The notes: generated by a model from the letters alone, not told the origin. 26,812 nucleotides of DNA from CAZFQD01 sp964520885 (GCA_964520885.1 CAZFQD010000015.1:1-26812), one strand, 5' to 3'. Shown: positions 7,111 to 16,501, counted from the stretch's first letter. Program-made: numbers and translations.

Positions 7111-7701
7111 ATGAGTAGGGTTAGTGATAAAAAAGATAAGATACTAAAATTCATTGAAAACAAGTATTCACAAGATGGTATTCCCCCTTCTGTTAGAGAA
7201 ATTGCTAAAGCTGTGGGGCTTAGTTCCACAAGTTCTGTTCAGGCACATTTAAATGTTCTACTCAAAGAAGGATTAATTTATAAAGATAATAATAAAAGTC
7301 GTTCCTTAATCCCTGCTAATTTTGAAAGTGTGGTAATGATACCAATAATTAGGCGAGTTACTGCAGGACAACCCATTTTAGCAACAGAAAACTTTGAAGG
7401 CTATTTATCTGTTCCTTATTCATTATCAAAAGGCAATGAACTTTTTGCTTTAACTATAAAAGGCGACAGTATGAAAAACGCCGCCATTTTGGACAATGAC
7501 ACTGTAATTGTTAAAAGCACTCCAATAGCAGAAAACTGGGATATAGTTGTTGCTTTAATTGATGATGAAGCAACAGTAAAACGATTTTTCAAACAAGATG
7601 ATAAATTTATTTTAAAGCCGGAAAATGAAAACTATGAGCCAATAGTATTAAATGAACTTACTATTTTAGGTAAAGTTATAGCTGTTATAAGATATTATTA
7701 A
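7111..7701 (+). CDS. lexA: LexA SOS repressor
   Basis: 196 residues. The N-terminal winged helix (about 5-70) has the LexA pattern KILKFIENKY, GIPPSVREIAKAVGL and SSVQAHLNVLLKEGLI. The C-terminal peptidase S24 domain contains the self-cleavage site Ala85-Gly86 (VTAGQP), nucleophile Ser120 in GDSMK and general base Lys157 in ATVKRF. In the family, RecA filaments trigger self-cleavage after DNA damage and derepress SOS genes. The ATG at 7111 follows AGGAG by six bases; a TTG two codons earlier is rejected. Rubrerythrin follows after 19 bases, so the two may share a transcript, pairing DNA damage and oxidative stress functions. No SOS operator is recognised upstream, so autoregulation is not shown by the sequence. 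Confidence 0.95.
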   Translation: MSRVSDKKDKILKFIENKYSQDGIPPSVREIAKAVGLSSTSSVQAHLNVLLKEGLIYKDNNKSRSLIPANFESVVMIPIIRRVTAGQPILATENFEGYLSVPYSLSKGNELFALTIKGDSMKNAAILDNDTVIVKSTPIAENWDIVVALIDDEATVKRFFKQDDKFILKPENENYEPIVLNELTILGKVIAVIRYY

Positions 7702-7720
7702 ATTTTAGGAGGAAAGCAAA

Positions 7721-8254
7721 ATGGAACTTAAAGGTTCAAGGACAGAAGCTAACTTAATGTCGGCATTTGCTGGGGAAAGTATGGCAAGAAACAAGTATAC
7801 TTATTTTGCATCAGTGGCAAAAAAAGAGGGCTACGAACAAATAAGTGCAATATTCTCCGAAACTGCTGATAATGAAAAGGAACATGCGAAAATGTGGTTT
7901 AAGATATTAGGTCATTTAGACACCACGACTGAAAACTTAAAAACTGCGGCTGATGGTGAACATTATGAATGGGCTGTCATGTATTCAGACTTTGCAAAAG
8001 AAGCAAAACAAGAGGGATTTGACAATATTGCAAAACTTTTTGAATTAGTTGCCGAAATTGAAAAATCCCATGAGCAAAGATATTTAGATTTATTGCAAAA
8101 TCTTAATACTAATATGGTATTTGCAAAAGAAAACGAACAAGTTTGGCGTTGTCGCAACTGTGGACATATTCATACAGGAAAGCAAGCTCCCGAAGTTTGT
8201 GCTTTTTGCAATCATCCAAAAGCATATTTTGAATTAGAACAAAAAAATTATTAA
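7721..8254 (+). CDS. Rubrerythrin
   Basis: 177 residues, an NADH-linked peroxidase that protects anaerobes against hydrogen peroxide. Residues 1-130 form the ferritin-like four-helix bundle that binds the di-iron centre, with recognisable ligands Glu19, Glu52-x-x-His55, Glu94, and the Glu114-x-x-His117 pair in VAEIEKSHEQRY. The C-terminal rubredoxin domain (about 140-177) has Cys144-x2-Cys147 and Cys160-x2-Cys163, which bind the single iron. Start ATG after TAGGAGGAAAGCAAA, a strong site. It is 19 bases downstream of lexA and is followed by a long inverted repeat (8273-8436) that can act as its terminator. Its presence fits an anaerobic host. Confidence 0.96.
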   Translation: MELKGSRTEANLMSAFAGESMARNKYTYFASVAKKEGYEQISAIFSETADNEKEHAKMWFKILGHLDTTTENLKTAADGEHYEWAVMYSDFAKEAKQEGFDNIAKLFELVAEIEKSHEQRYLDLLQNLNTNMVFAKENEQVWRCRNCGHIHTGKQAPEVCAFCNHPKAYFELEQKNY

Positions 8255-8272
8255 TAGCTTTTTAATGAATAA

Positions 8273-8436
8273 AAGGGGCTGTATCAAAACAAAAATAAAT
8301 AGTAAAACACAAAGAGAGATTCTTCGCTTTTGCTCAGAATGACCCCCATTTTGTCATTCTGAGGGGATTTATCCCCGAAGAATCTCTTAATTCCTGTTCA
8401 ATATTTTTTATTTTAATTGTTTTGATACAGCCCCTT
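8273..8436. mobile_element. MITE-like element with 19-bp terminal inverted repeats and nested palindromes
   Basis: AAGGGGCTGTATCAAAACA (8273-8291) is repeated perfectly in inverted orientation at 8418-8436. Further AT bases outside these ends also pair (AATAAA with TTTATT). Inside lie two head-to-head GAGATTCTTCG...ATGAC units: 8316-8343 and, reversed, 8353-8386; a private GGGGATTTATCCCC hairpin interrupts the second. There is no room for a transposase, so it is non-autonomous. No clear direct target duplication is seen. It separates the convergent rubrerythrin and cohesin-like genes and could form a bidirectional terminator. GGGGCTGT ends resemble those of some transposon families in Firmicutes, but I cannot name a parent with certainty. 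Confidence 0.8.
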
Positions 8437-8496
8437 CTTTATTGCTTTCTTCTCGTTTAAAACAAGAGTTGAGTGTAGCACATAAATTTTTATCAA

Positions 8497-9588
8497 TTAA
8501 TAAAATTGTTTATTATTGTCGTCATCATCATATTGTTCATTCTCTAAATTTTCTATAAATTCAATTCTTTGCTTTTCTGCTTTTTTCTTTAAAGCATTAG
8601 AAATAATATATATCAATAATAAAATAATTATAACAATAAATATGATAAGAAAATAAATAAATCTTTCGTTAACATTATTTAATCTTGTTTTAAGACTTTC
8701 GACTTCTTTAGTAAGTTGTCTGTTTAATTCATCAATGTCTACTATATTTGAAATGGTATCATCAGTAACTTTATTTACATTAACAACATACTCCATAACG
8801 GTAAACTTATCCGGAGCAGTAACTTGAATAGACACTCTATTCTTGCCTTCTTTTAATTCTTTATCTCCAATTATACTAACTGTTGCATCTGTTTCTTGTG
8901 TTAAATAATTAATATTAATATCAGATATATCCCCAACTAATTTAGCACTATACAACTTATTTTCCGAACTAAATTCTGGGGATAAAGACATATTTTCTAT
9001 AGACAAACTTGAAAGTTTAGCATTATCAGATAATATTTTTCCTATATAAACTTTTAAAGGTGCTTCTATTCCAATTTTATCATCATAAATTATTTCAGGA
9101 TTAGTAGGGTGAATAAAGCCTGATGAATCGTTTAGAATAGCAAATTCTGCCGTTTGTTCTTGTGCAATATCTTTCGCTTTAAAACTTAAATATGCAATAC
9201 TATTTGTATTAGCAGAAAGCACACTATTAGGTGTATTACTTATAATACTTAAAGTAATAACTTTTAAATCAATATTATTAACCTTAATATCCGAGGTAAT
9301 TGCAGTAAAATCAAAATTTTCAGTAATTGAATCTGATTTATCTAATCTAAATAAATCAAATAATTTTGGGTTATAAGAAATTTTTAATTGTCCAATGCCT
9401 CCTAAACCTTCTGGAGCAGTAACAGAAAGATTGGAAAAATCAACATTTATTATTAACTCTTGACGAGGGCTTATAAGAGCTACCCCCGAAAGTTTAATTG
9501 TTGCCGAAATGGCACAAATAGGCATAACCGAAAAGATTGATAATAAAATTAAAATAATAAAAAGACTACATTTAAACTTCGTTTTCAT
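8497..9588 (-). CDS. Membrane-anchored surface protein with cohesin-like and cadherin-like domains
   Basis: 363 residues. A signal peptide covers about 1-29. Residues 30-180 look like a cohesin-type beta sandwich (GVALISPRQELIINVDFSN at the start, a GGIGQLKISYNPKLFDL strand, and ISNTPNSVLSANTNSIAYLSFKAKD). Residues 188-273 match the cadherin-like beta-sandwich domain of clostridial surface proteins (AKLSSLSIENMSLSPEFSSE at its start, ending MEYVVNVNK). A short coiled coil (about 282-310) leads to one membrane segment (311-330) and a 33-residue cytoplasmic tail ending in an Asp-rich stretch. The protein should therefore face outward with a cytosolic tail. No dockerin protein is seen nearby, so a cellulosome role is not claimed. 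It follows the AbrB-like gene by 23 bases. The ribosome binding site is weak: GGAG lies 13 bases before the ATG. Confidence 0.8.
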   Translation of the reverse strand: MKTKFKCSLFIILILLSIFSVMPICAISATIKLSGVALISPRQELIINVDFSNLSVTAPEGLGGIGQLKISYNPKLFDLFRLDKSDSITENFDFTAITSDIKVNNIDLKVITLSIISNTPNSVLSANTNSIAYLSFKAKDIAQEQTAEFAILNDSSGFIHPTNPEIIYDDKIGIEAPLKVYIGKILSDNAKLSSLSIENMSLSPEFSSENKLYSAKLVGDISDININYLTQETDATVSIIGDKELKEGKNRVSIQVTAPDKFTVMEYVVNVNKVTDDTISNIVDIDELNRQLTKEVESLKTRLNNVNERFIYFLIIFIVIIILLLIYIISNALKKKAEKQRIEFIENLENEQYDDDDNNKQFY

Positions 9589-9611
9589 ATCTTATAATTC
9601 GCTCCAAATAA

Positions 9612-9866
9612 TTATTTATTTGCATTTTTTATATCCTGCAAACATAATTTGCATACATTTCTACCTTTATAAGTAATAACTTCATTTTTCTCTCCACACA
9701 ATATGCAAGATGGGATATATTTTTTAACTAACACACAACCATTATCATCAACAAACATTTCGACTGGGTCTTTTATTTCTAATTTTAGTGTCTTTCTTAA
9801 ACTCATAGGCAATACAATTCTACCAAGTTCATCAATCTTTCTAACAGTACCAGTTGATTTCATCAT
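9612..9866 (-). CDS. AbrB/SpoVT-family transcriptional regulator with C-terminal zinc knuckle
   Basis: 84 residues. The swapped-hairpin AbrB DNA-binding domain occupies about 3-50 (STGTVRKIDELGRIVLPMSL, then RKTLKLEIKDPVEMFVDD). A four-cysteine motif follows: Cys54-x2-Cys57 and Cys72-x2-Cys75, which should bind zinc. AbrB-family proteins in Firmicutes are dimeric or tetrameric transition-state regulators of post-exponential genes; the target here is unknown. Two adjacent ATG codons are possible, both after AAGGAGTGAAGAGATT; the first is used. It has its own near-consensus promoter and is followed closely by the surface protein gene, which suggests cotranscription. Confidence 0.92.
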   Translation of the reverse strand: MMKSTGTVRKIDELGRIVLPMSLRKTLKLEIKDPVEMFVDDNGCVLVKKYIPSCILCGEKNEVITYKGRNVCKLCLQDIKNANK

Positions 9867-9901
9867 AATCTCTTCACTCCTTCAAAGTATAATTTAATTA
9901 T

Positions 9902-9930
9902 ATTATAAGGTATTTAGATTATTTTGTCAA
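9902..9930 (-). promoter_or_regulatory. Sigma-A consensus promoter for the AbrB-like gene
   Basis: On the minus strand TTGACA (9925-9930), exactly 17 bases, then TATAAT (9902-9907): both hexamers are perfect. The start codon is 36 bases downstream of the -10. This is the best promoter in the window. Confidence 0.85.
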
Positions 9931-9994
9931 TATTTATGTATAAATTTTGTAAATTTTTTAAATATATTCAGTGATTGGGTAAATAAAACAAGAT

Positions 9995-12900
9995 TTATTT
10001 AAAATATTTTACTCCTGATTCAAATATTTTTTGATTTTTATTCCCTTCAATATTTTTTGCCACAAAATCTCCAATTCGTTCACTATGTGCCATTTTACCT
10101 AATATTCTGCCATCTAAACTTGTTATACCTTCTATTGCACAAATTGATGAATTTGGATTATATGAAATGTCCATTGAGGGCTTACCATGTAAATCAACAT
10201 ATTGAGTTGCAATTTGACCATTTAATGCTAATTTGTTAATTAGTTCATTACTTGCTATAAATCGTCCTTCGCCATGAGAAATAGGGACTGTATGAATTTC
10301 TCCTAATTCACAAAGGCTAAACCAAGGAGATAAATTACTGCAAATTTTTGTTCTAACCATCATTGACTGATGTCTACCTATAGAATTACAAGTCAAGGTT
10401 GGACAATCACTATTCATTTCTCTAATTTGCCCATAAGGAACTAAGCCCAACTTAATTAGTGCTTGAAAACCATTGCAAATACCTAACATCAAGCCATCTC
10501 GTTTATAAAGCAAATTATTAATTGCCTCTTTCAATTTATCATTTCTGAAAAAAGCACAAATAAATTTACCAGAACCATCAGGTTCATCTCCACCTGAAAA
10601 ACCACCGGGAAGCATTATAATTTGAGAATTACTGATAGCTTTTTCAACAACAATTAAAGATTGATTAAGAGAGTTGGCATTTAGATTATTAATAACTATA
10701 ATTTCGCATTGAGCTCCTGCATTTTCAAAACACTTTGCAGTATCGTATTCGCAATTTGTGCCAGGAAATACAGGTATTAAAACCTTTGGTTTCGCCGTCT
10801 TTATAGATGGGGCTTTTATATTTTTATTGTTAAATTTAAATTCTTGAGTATTTTTTTTATTATCAGCAATCTTTACAGGAAATATTTCTTCTAAAGGTGC
10901 TTCCCATTTTTTTTGAATTTGCTTTAAAGTTAATTCTACATTATTAAAAATAATATTTTCTTGGCTTACAGTTTTGCCTATTAAAACTGCATCAACAATT
11001 TTAACATCAGTTTCAACTATAAATCCTCCATAGAAAAATTTAAAGACTTCTTTAAAATCAAAACAACTTTCAAAACTAAAGCCTATATTATTTCCTAAGC
11101 ACATTTTGGTTATCGCTTCGCAAATTCCACCATCTGAAATTGCCCAGCAAGACAATACCTTGCCTTCTATAATAAGTTTGTTTAATTTATTAAATAACAA
11201 TAATAATTTTTCAAAATTGAATTGATAGTCTTTTTCAAGTTCTGGCTTTAATAAATAAACAAAACTTCCTGCCTTTTTAAACTCTGAAGTTATCAAAGTT
11301 TCAGCATTAATAATTGAAACTGCAAATGAAACAAGAGTTGGAGGCACATCAATATCCTCAAAACTACCAGACATAGAATCCTTGCCACCAATTGCTCCAA
11401 TTCCCAATTTAAGTTGAGCAGTCATTGCTCCTAAAAGTGCTTCAAAAGGCATTCCCCATCTCAAAGGGTCGTTTTTGGTTCTCTTGAAATACTCTTGCAT
11501 AGTTAACCACATTTTATCTAAACTACAGCCAACAGATACTAATTTTGAAACAGATGATACGACTGAATAAACAGCTCCTAAAAAAGGACTTTTTTCAGAA
11601 ATATAAGGGTTAAAACCATAAGCCATTACAGAGCAAGTATTGGTTTCTCCATTTAAAACCGGAAGTTTTGAAGCCATTACTTGAACTTCTGAAAGTTGAT
11701 TTTTACCACCATAAGGCAATAAAACACTCCCTGCTCCAATAGTGCTATCAAATCTTTCTACTAAACCTTTTTGCGAGCAAATATTTAAATCACTTATTAA
11801 ATTTAACCATTTTTCTTTATAGTCATTTCCTTTTACTTCAATATTGTTTATATTTATTAAATTATTGTTTAATATTTTAACATTTGTGCTTTTTTCGGCA
11901 CCATTAGAATTTAAAAACTCTCTTGAAATATTCACAATAGTTTTTTTATTCCAATTCATTTTAAGCCTTGTTTCTTTAGTAACAACTGCAACTAAAGTTG
12001 CCTCTATATTTTCCTCATTTGCATAAGAAATGAATTTATTTGCATCTTCTTTTCTAACAACAACCGCCATTCTCTCTTGACTTTCACTAATAGCAAGTTC
12101 AGTTCCATCTAAGCCTTCATATTTTTTTGGAACAGCATTTAAATCAATAATTAAGCCGTCGGCTAATTCGCCAATAGCAACTGATATACCACCAGCCCCA
12201 AAATCATTGCATCTTTTTATTAGTTTTGTAACGCTTTCTTTTCTAAATAGTCGTTGAATTTTTCTTTCTTCAGGTGGATTTCCCTTTTGAACCTCTGCAC
12301 CACAACTTAATATTGATTCTAATGTGTGAGATTTTGAAGAACCTGTTGCTCCTCCGCAACCATCTCTACCTGTTTTTCCACCTAATAATATTATTACATC
12401 TCCTTCTTGCGGGGTTTCTCTAATAACATTTTTAGCTGGAACTGCTCCAATAACCGCTCCAATTTCAAGCCTTTTTGCAACATATCCACTATGATAAATT
12501 TCCTTTACAAAACCTGTTGCCAAGCCAATTTGATTACCGTATGAACTGTAGCCATTAGCCGCACCTACAGTGATTTTTCTTTGGGGTAATTTCCCCTGCA
12601 TTGTATCTTCTACAGGTATTCTGGGGTCAGCACAGCCCGTAATACGCATAGCCTGATAAACATAAGACCTTCCTGAAAGAGGGTCTCTAATTGCTCCACC
12701 TAAGCAGGTTGCCGCTCCTCCAAAAGGTTCAATTTCAGTTGGATGATTATGAGTTTCATTTTTAAACATAAGTAAATAATCATGGTCAATTCCTTTAATA
12801 TTTACTTTTACCTTAACTGAGCAAGCATTAATTTCCTCGCTCTCATCTAAATCTATTAATTTTCCCTCTTTTTTTAATCTTTTCATTGCTATTGTTGCTA

Positions 12901-13717
12901 TATCCATCAAGGTTATAGGTTTGTTTTTGCCCTCATATACAATTTCTCTTGAATTCAAATATAATTCATAGGCTTGTTTGACCATTTCTGATTCTATTTC
13001 TGCTTTTTCAATTTTTGTTAAAAAGGTTGTGTGTCTACAATGGTCTGACCAATATGTATCTATCATTCTAAGTTCAGTAATGGTTGGCTCTCTCTTTTCA
13101 ATATTCTTAAAATAGTCTTGACAAAACTTTATATCGTCAAAATCCATTGCAAATCCGTATTCAATTATAAATGTTTTTAATTCATCATTATAAAGTTTAA
13201 TAAATCCTTCAATAACATCTACACTTTTAGGAATATCATATTTTTGCTCTAATGTTTCAAATCTACCCAAAGTAGCTTCTCTACTTTCAACTGGATTTAT
13301 TAAATAATTTGCAATTTTGTTTTTATCATAATCATTTAAATTTCCTAAAAGCATATACACCTGAGCACTCTTAACTCTCGGCCTATCCCCTGCTGTTAAA
13401 ATTCCAATACATTGCTCCATTGAATCTGCTCTTTGGTCAAATTGTCCCGGTAGATATTCAACTGCAAAAATTCTATGCTCTTGTTCAATCTTTGGAATGT
13501 TCAAATAAGTAAAATCAACTTGCGGTTCTGAAAAAATTATATCTCTTGCCTTATCAAAAATTTCTAAATTAATACCTTCAATATCATATCTATTGAGTAT
13601 TCTAATGCCTTGAAGATGGGTAATTTGCAAATTTTTGATAACATCATTAAATAAAGCATTTGCAGTTACTGCAAATTCTTTCTTTTTTTCTACATATATT
13701 CTGTAAACCTTCGACAT
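9995..13717 (-). CDS. purL: Phosphoribosylformylglycinamidine synthase, single-chain (PurL with glutaminase domain)
   Basis: Converts FGAR, glutamine and ATP to FGAM, step four of purine synthesis. At 1240 residues it is the long single-chain form, carrying the PurS-like N-terminus, the synthetase halves and the glutaminase in one polypeptide, so no separate purS or purQ is needed. Key signatures are YWSDHCRHTTF (about 227-237), FKNETHNHPTEIEPFGGAAT, and a C-terminal class I amidotransferase domain (about 980-1240) with nucleophile Cys1081 in LGICNGFQAL and the His-Glu pair in ISHGEGRF. It appears to belong to the Firmicutes/Bacteroidetes long-PurL clade rather than the proteobacterial form. 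Start ATG after GGAGGTAAATTA. It lies 33 bases after the acyltransferase gene, separated from the main purine operon by two unrelated genes and one opposed gene. Confidence 0.95.
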   Translation of the reverse strand: MSKVYRIYVEKKKEFAVTANALFNDVIKNLQITHLQGIRILNRYDIEGINLEIFDKARDIIFSEPQVDFTYLNIPKIEQEHRIFAVEYLPGQFDQRADSMEQCIGILTAGDRPRVKSAQVYMLLGNLNDYDKNKIANYLINPVESREATLGRFETLEQKYDIPKSVDVIEGFIKLYNDELKTFIIEYGFAMDFDDIKFCQDYFKNIEKREPTITELRMIDTYWSDHCRHTTFLTKIEKAEIESEMVKQAYELYLNSREIVYEGKNKPITLMDIATIAMKRLKKEGKLIDLDESEEINACSVKVKVNIKGIDHDYLLMFKNETHNHPTEIEPFGGAATCLGGAIRDPLSGRSYVYQAMRITGCADPRIPVEDTMQGKLPQRKITVGAANGYSSYGNQIGLATGFVKEIYHSGYVAKRLEIGAVIGAVPAKNVIRETPQEGDVIILLGGKTGRDGCGGATGSSKSHTLESILSCGAEVQKGNPPEERKIQRLFRKESVTKLIKRCNDFGAGGISVAIGELADGLIIDLNAVPKKYEGLDGTELAISESQERMAVVVRKEDANKFISYANEENIEATLVAVVTKETRLKMNWNKKTIVNISREFLNSNGAEKSTNVKILNNNLININNIEVKGNDYKEKWLNLISDLNICSQKGLVERFDSTIGAGSVLLPYGGKNQLSEVQVMASKLPVLNGETNTCSVMAYGFNPYISEKSPFLGAVYSVVSSVSKLVSVGCSLDKMWLTMQEYFKRTKNDPLRWGMPFEALLGAMTAQLKLGIGAIGGKDSMSGSFEDIDVPPTLVSFAVSIINAETLITSEFKKAGSFVYLLKPELEKDYQFNFEKLLLLFNKLNKLIIEGKVLSCWAISDGGICEAITKMCLGNNIGFSFESCFDFKEVFKFFYGGFIVETDVKIVDAVLIGKTVSQENIIFNNVELTLKQIQKKWEAPLEEIFPVKIADNKKNTQEFKFNNKNIKAPSIKTAKPKVLIPVFPGTNCEYDTAKCFENAGAQCEIIVINNLNANSLNQSLIVVEKAISNSQIIMLPGGFSGGDEPDGSGKFICAFFRNDKLKEAINNLLYKRDGLMLGICNGFQALIKLGLVPYGQIREMNSDCPTLTCNSIGRHQSMMVRTKICSNLSPWFSLCELGEIHTVPISHGEGRFIASNELINKLALNGQIATQYVDLHGKPSMDISYNPNSSICAIEGITSLDGRILGKMAHSERIGDFVAKNIEGNKNQKIFESGVKYFK

Positions 13718-13750
13718 TAATTTACCTCCAAAATATGAACATATTATTTT

Positions 13751-15058
13751 TTAAACTTTTTTTATTTGTTTTAGAAATAATGATTTGATTTTTACATATA
13801 TGCCCTTAAATCCATTTTTTAATAATGGTATTTCAAACAAATATGTTAATAGTGTGGCAACTACTATTGAAATGCCAAAGGCTAAAATAGTATACAAAAC
13901 TTTGTTAAAGTTTGGATCATCGTGTTGATTATTTCCAATAAAAGGAGGTATGCGATATTTAAGTAACTGTAATAATATATAATCGTGCCAAATATAAAGA
14001 TTATATGATATGAGTGATAGAAAAACCAAAACTTTATTTGCAACTATTTTTCTCCAAACACCAATCGATAGACAGCCAAATCCCATCATACCCATAAATA
14101 AATATACAAAATATTGACGATTGCTACTTTGCCAAATCTGCATTGCTTCCCTATTGTATTGGCTCATCATATAAAAATATGTTAATAAACATGTGAGTGA
14201 TAATGCTGCAAAAACTATTTTATGTATAATATTAAAATTAAATTTATTTCTTGCCCAAACTATCAAATAGCAAGTAAACATTCCGCCAACAAATATATCT
14301 ATAACTCCCGGTAATTGATTAAACATAAATGACATATCTTTTGGGTTTGAAATGTAGTAATTTCTATACATTATTGCAAAAATATTTGTTACAATAAAAA
14401 CAATTAACGGTGCAATTTTGTAAAACTTTTTCATTAATAATACTATCAAAGGAAAAACTATGTAAAACTGCACCTCAACAGAAAGTGACCAAAGTACACC
14501 ATTTATCCTATCATAAAAAGTGTCAATTGTTAAACTATTAATAAAAAGAAGATGTTTTAATACATATATACCTAATTCCTTAGCATCGGTAATATTCAAA
14601 TTGTGAGGCCATAAAACCATTACAAGAAGAGAAAGGTAATAAGTAGGAACAATCTTTATAAATCTTCGATATACATATCTTCTTAAATTTGGAGTTTTCG
14701 CACCCTCATAAAAACTTCTTGCATAAGGATAAAATAATACAAATCCACTAATAAAGAAAAAAAGTTCAACTCCCATAAAACCTGTTCGTGGTATAAAATC
14801 AAAATTAAACTTCATACCAAATATTTCAAAATCAGTTCCAAGCCACGACTGTTGCCAAATATGAAACCACATAACAATTAAAATTGCTAACCCTCTAAAT
14901 CCATCTAATATATCAAGATGAATTTTGGGTGGTTTTTTTTCTTTTTCGACAGGTGCAATATTTTTATGGTCAATAGTTTGAATTGTATTATTGCTTTCAT
15001 CAATATTTTGTTCAAAAAAATTATCATTTTCTTCAATTAATTCTTGCTTTTCTTCCAT
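13751..15058 (-). CDS. Acyltransferase 3 family membrane protein (OafA-like)
   Basis: 435 residues. After a polar, acidic cytoplasmic N-terminus of about 45 residues comes the family opening, HLDILDGFRGLAILIVMWFHIW, with the conserved histidine near residue 64. The Arg-rich loop RRYVYRRFIKIVPTYYLSLL and the segment NGVLWSLSVEVQFYIVFPL are typical of acyltransferase 3. About ten hydrophobic membrane segments follow. Family members move acyl groups, usually acetyl, to cell-surface sugars, lipids or peptidoglycan; the acceptor cannot be read here. No SGNH domain is fused to it. Start ATG after TTTGGAGAATAATAGGT. It lies between mtaB (66 bases) and purL (33 bases) on the same strand, so it may share their transcript without sharing a function. 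Confidence 0.9.
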   Translation of the reverse strand: MEEKQELIEENDNFFEQNIDESNNTIQTIDHKNIAPVEKEKKPPKIHLDILDGFRGLAILIVMWFHIWQQSWLGTDFEIFGMKFNFDFIPRTGFMGVELFFFISGFVLFYPYARSFYEGAKTPNLRRYVYRRFIKIVPTYYLSLLVMVLWPHNLNITDAKELGIYVLKHLLFINSLTIDTFYDRINGVLWSLSVEVQFYIVFPLIVLLMKKFYKIAPLIVFIVTNIFAIMYRNYYISNPKDMSFMFNQLPGVIDIFVGGMFTCYLIVWARNKFNFNIIHKIVFAALSLTCLLTYFYMMSQYNREAMQIWQSSNRQYFVYLFMGMMGFGCLSIGVWRKIVANKVLVFLSLISYNLYIWHDYILLQLLKYRIPPFIGNNQHDDPNFNKVLYTILAFGISIVVATLLTYLFEIPLLKNGFKGIYVKIKSLFLKQIKKV

Positions 15059-15124
15059 ACCTATTATTCTCCAAACAGCATTAATAATAAAATAAATATT
15101 TCACAAAAAATATTGTAGCAAATA

Positions 15125-16414
15125 TTATATTATTTGTCCAATACAAAAATCTTCTTTCACTTGTAAAATTTCAACATTTTTAAAGCTTTTTCTTACATCT
15201 AAATCACTTTTCACCTTAACTAAGATATAATTACTTGTATATCCTTCATAAAATCCATTCTTATAGGTGTTTTCAAAAAGTATATCGTTTTTTTTACCAA
15301 TTTGAAGTTTTAAGTAATTTTGCTTATCTGTTTTAGATTGTTCTAATAAAATCCTTGCCCTGTTAATTTTAATATTCTCGTCAACTTGATTAGGCATTAT
15401 ATCAGCTTTTGTTCCTTTTCTTCTTGAATAAGTAAATATATGTGCATTGGAAAAATGAATTTTTTTAAAAAATTCAAAACTTTCATTAAATTCTTTCTCA
15501 GTTTCATTTGGAAAACCAGTCATAATATCAGTAGTAATAGAACAATTAGGGAAATGCTCTCTTAAAAGTTTTACTTCTTTTTCATATTCGCAAGTTGTAT
15601 ATTTTCTACCCATTCTAATTAAGGTCTCATCACAACCACTTTGTAAAGATAAATGAAAATGAGGACATAAAGATTTGATTTTTTTTATTCTTTTTACAAT
15701 TTTCTCATTAAGATATGTAGGTTCTAATGAACCTAATCTTAACCTCTCAATACCTTTTATTTCTCCGATTTTTTCTATTAAATTAATTAAGTTAATATTA
15801 TCTAAATCCTTGCCATAAGATGTTAAATGAATTCCTGTAAGCACTATTTCTTGATATCCGTTTTTTGCTAACTCATTTATTTCACTTAATGCTTTTTCAA
15901 TAGGTTTTGAACGAACTGAACCTCTAACAAATGGAATTATACAATAAGCACAATAATTATCGCATCCATCCTCAATTTTTATTGATGCTCTTGTTTTATT
16001 TTGAAAGGATAATACCGACATATGCTCAAATTCCTTTATTTCATCTATACTTGTATCAAAAATGTATTTTTTCTTATCTTTTGAATAATCTATTACTATA
16101 TTAGCTATATTTGTTTTGTTTGCACTTCCTATAATAATATCAGCTTGAGAAAAACTATTATCATCTTTTAAAACTTCTGTTGAACAACCACATGCTACAA
16201 TAATAGCATTTTCATTTAGTTTTCTTGCCCGCCTAATCATTTGACGAGATTTTTTATCGCTTTGTTTTGTTACCGCACAAGTATTTATTACGTAAACATC
16301 CGCAATTGTATCAAAATTAACAATTTCAAAATCTTTTTTTATAAATTCATTTTGAATTGCAGTAGTTTCGTAATTATTTACTTTACAGCCCAAGGTGTAA
16401 AATGCTACCTTCAT
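15125..16414 (-). CDS. mtaB: tRNA t6A37 methylthiotransferase MtaB
   Basis: 429 residues. Radical-SAM enzyme that adds a methylthio group to N6-threonylcarbamoyladenosine at position 37 of tRNAs reading ANN codons. The N-terminal UPF0004 domain has the auxiliary cluster cysteines Cys10 (TLGCKVNNYE, the MtaB form rather than the MiaB form), Cys46 (INTCAVT) and Cys77 (CGCSTE). The radical-SAM motif Cys151-x3-Cys155-x2-Cys158 (GCDNYCAYC) follows, with GSVRSKPIEKALSEI. The C-terminus is a TRAM-like domain (about 365-429). Start ATG after AAAAGGGAAAAAAAT. The divergent HPr-like gene begins 87 bases away. Confidence 0.93.
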   Translation of the reverse strand: MKVAFYTLGCKVNNYETTAIQNEFIKKDFEIVNFDTIADVYVINTCAVTKQSDKKSRQMIRRARKLNENAIIVACGCSTEVLKDDNSFSQADIIIGSANKTNIANIVIDYSKDKKKYIFDTSIDEIKEFEHMSVLSFQNKTRASIKIEDGCDNYCAYCIIPFVRGSVRSKPIEKALSEINELAKNGYQEIVLTGIHLTSYGKDLDNINLINLIEKIGEIKGIERLRLGSLEPTYLNEKIVKRIKKIKSLCPHFHLSLQSGCDETLIRMGRKYTTCEYEKEVKLLREHFPNCSITTDIMTGFPNETEKEFNESFEFFKKIHFSNAHIFTYSRRKGTKADIMPNQVDENIKINRARILLEQSKTDKQNYLKLQIGKKNDILFENTYKNGFYEGYTSNYILVKVKSDLDVRKSFKNVEILQVKEDFCIGQII

Positions 16415-16443
16415 ATTTTTTTCCCTTTTTGCAAAATACTTAG

Positions 16444-16474
16444 TTGACTATTTCAAATTTTATGATATTATAAT
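16444..16474 (+). promoter_or_regulatory. Possible promoter of the HPr-like gene
   Basis: TTGACT (16444-16449) and a perfect TATAAT (16469-16474), with a 19-base spacer, 27 bases before the GTG start. The TATTATAATA core is nearly symmetrical and could also help the divergent mtaB gene. Confidence 0.4.
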
Positions 16475-16501
16475 ATTAAAAAAAGGTTTAGGTGATTTTT
16501 T

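Noticed and set aside
9931..9994. AT-rich TAAATAAA/TTTATTTA hairpin after purL as a terminator
   Set aside because: The stem has no G-C pairs and no proper T run follows, so it is not convincing in DNA of this base composition.
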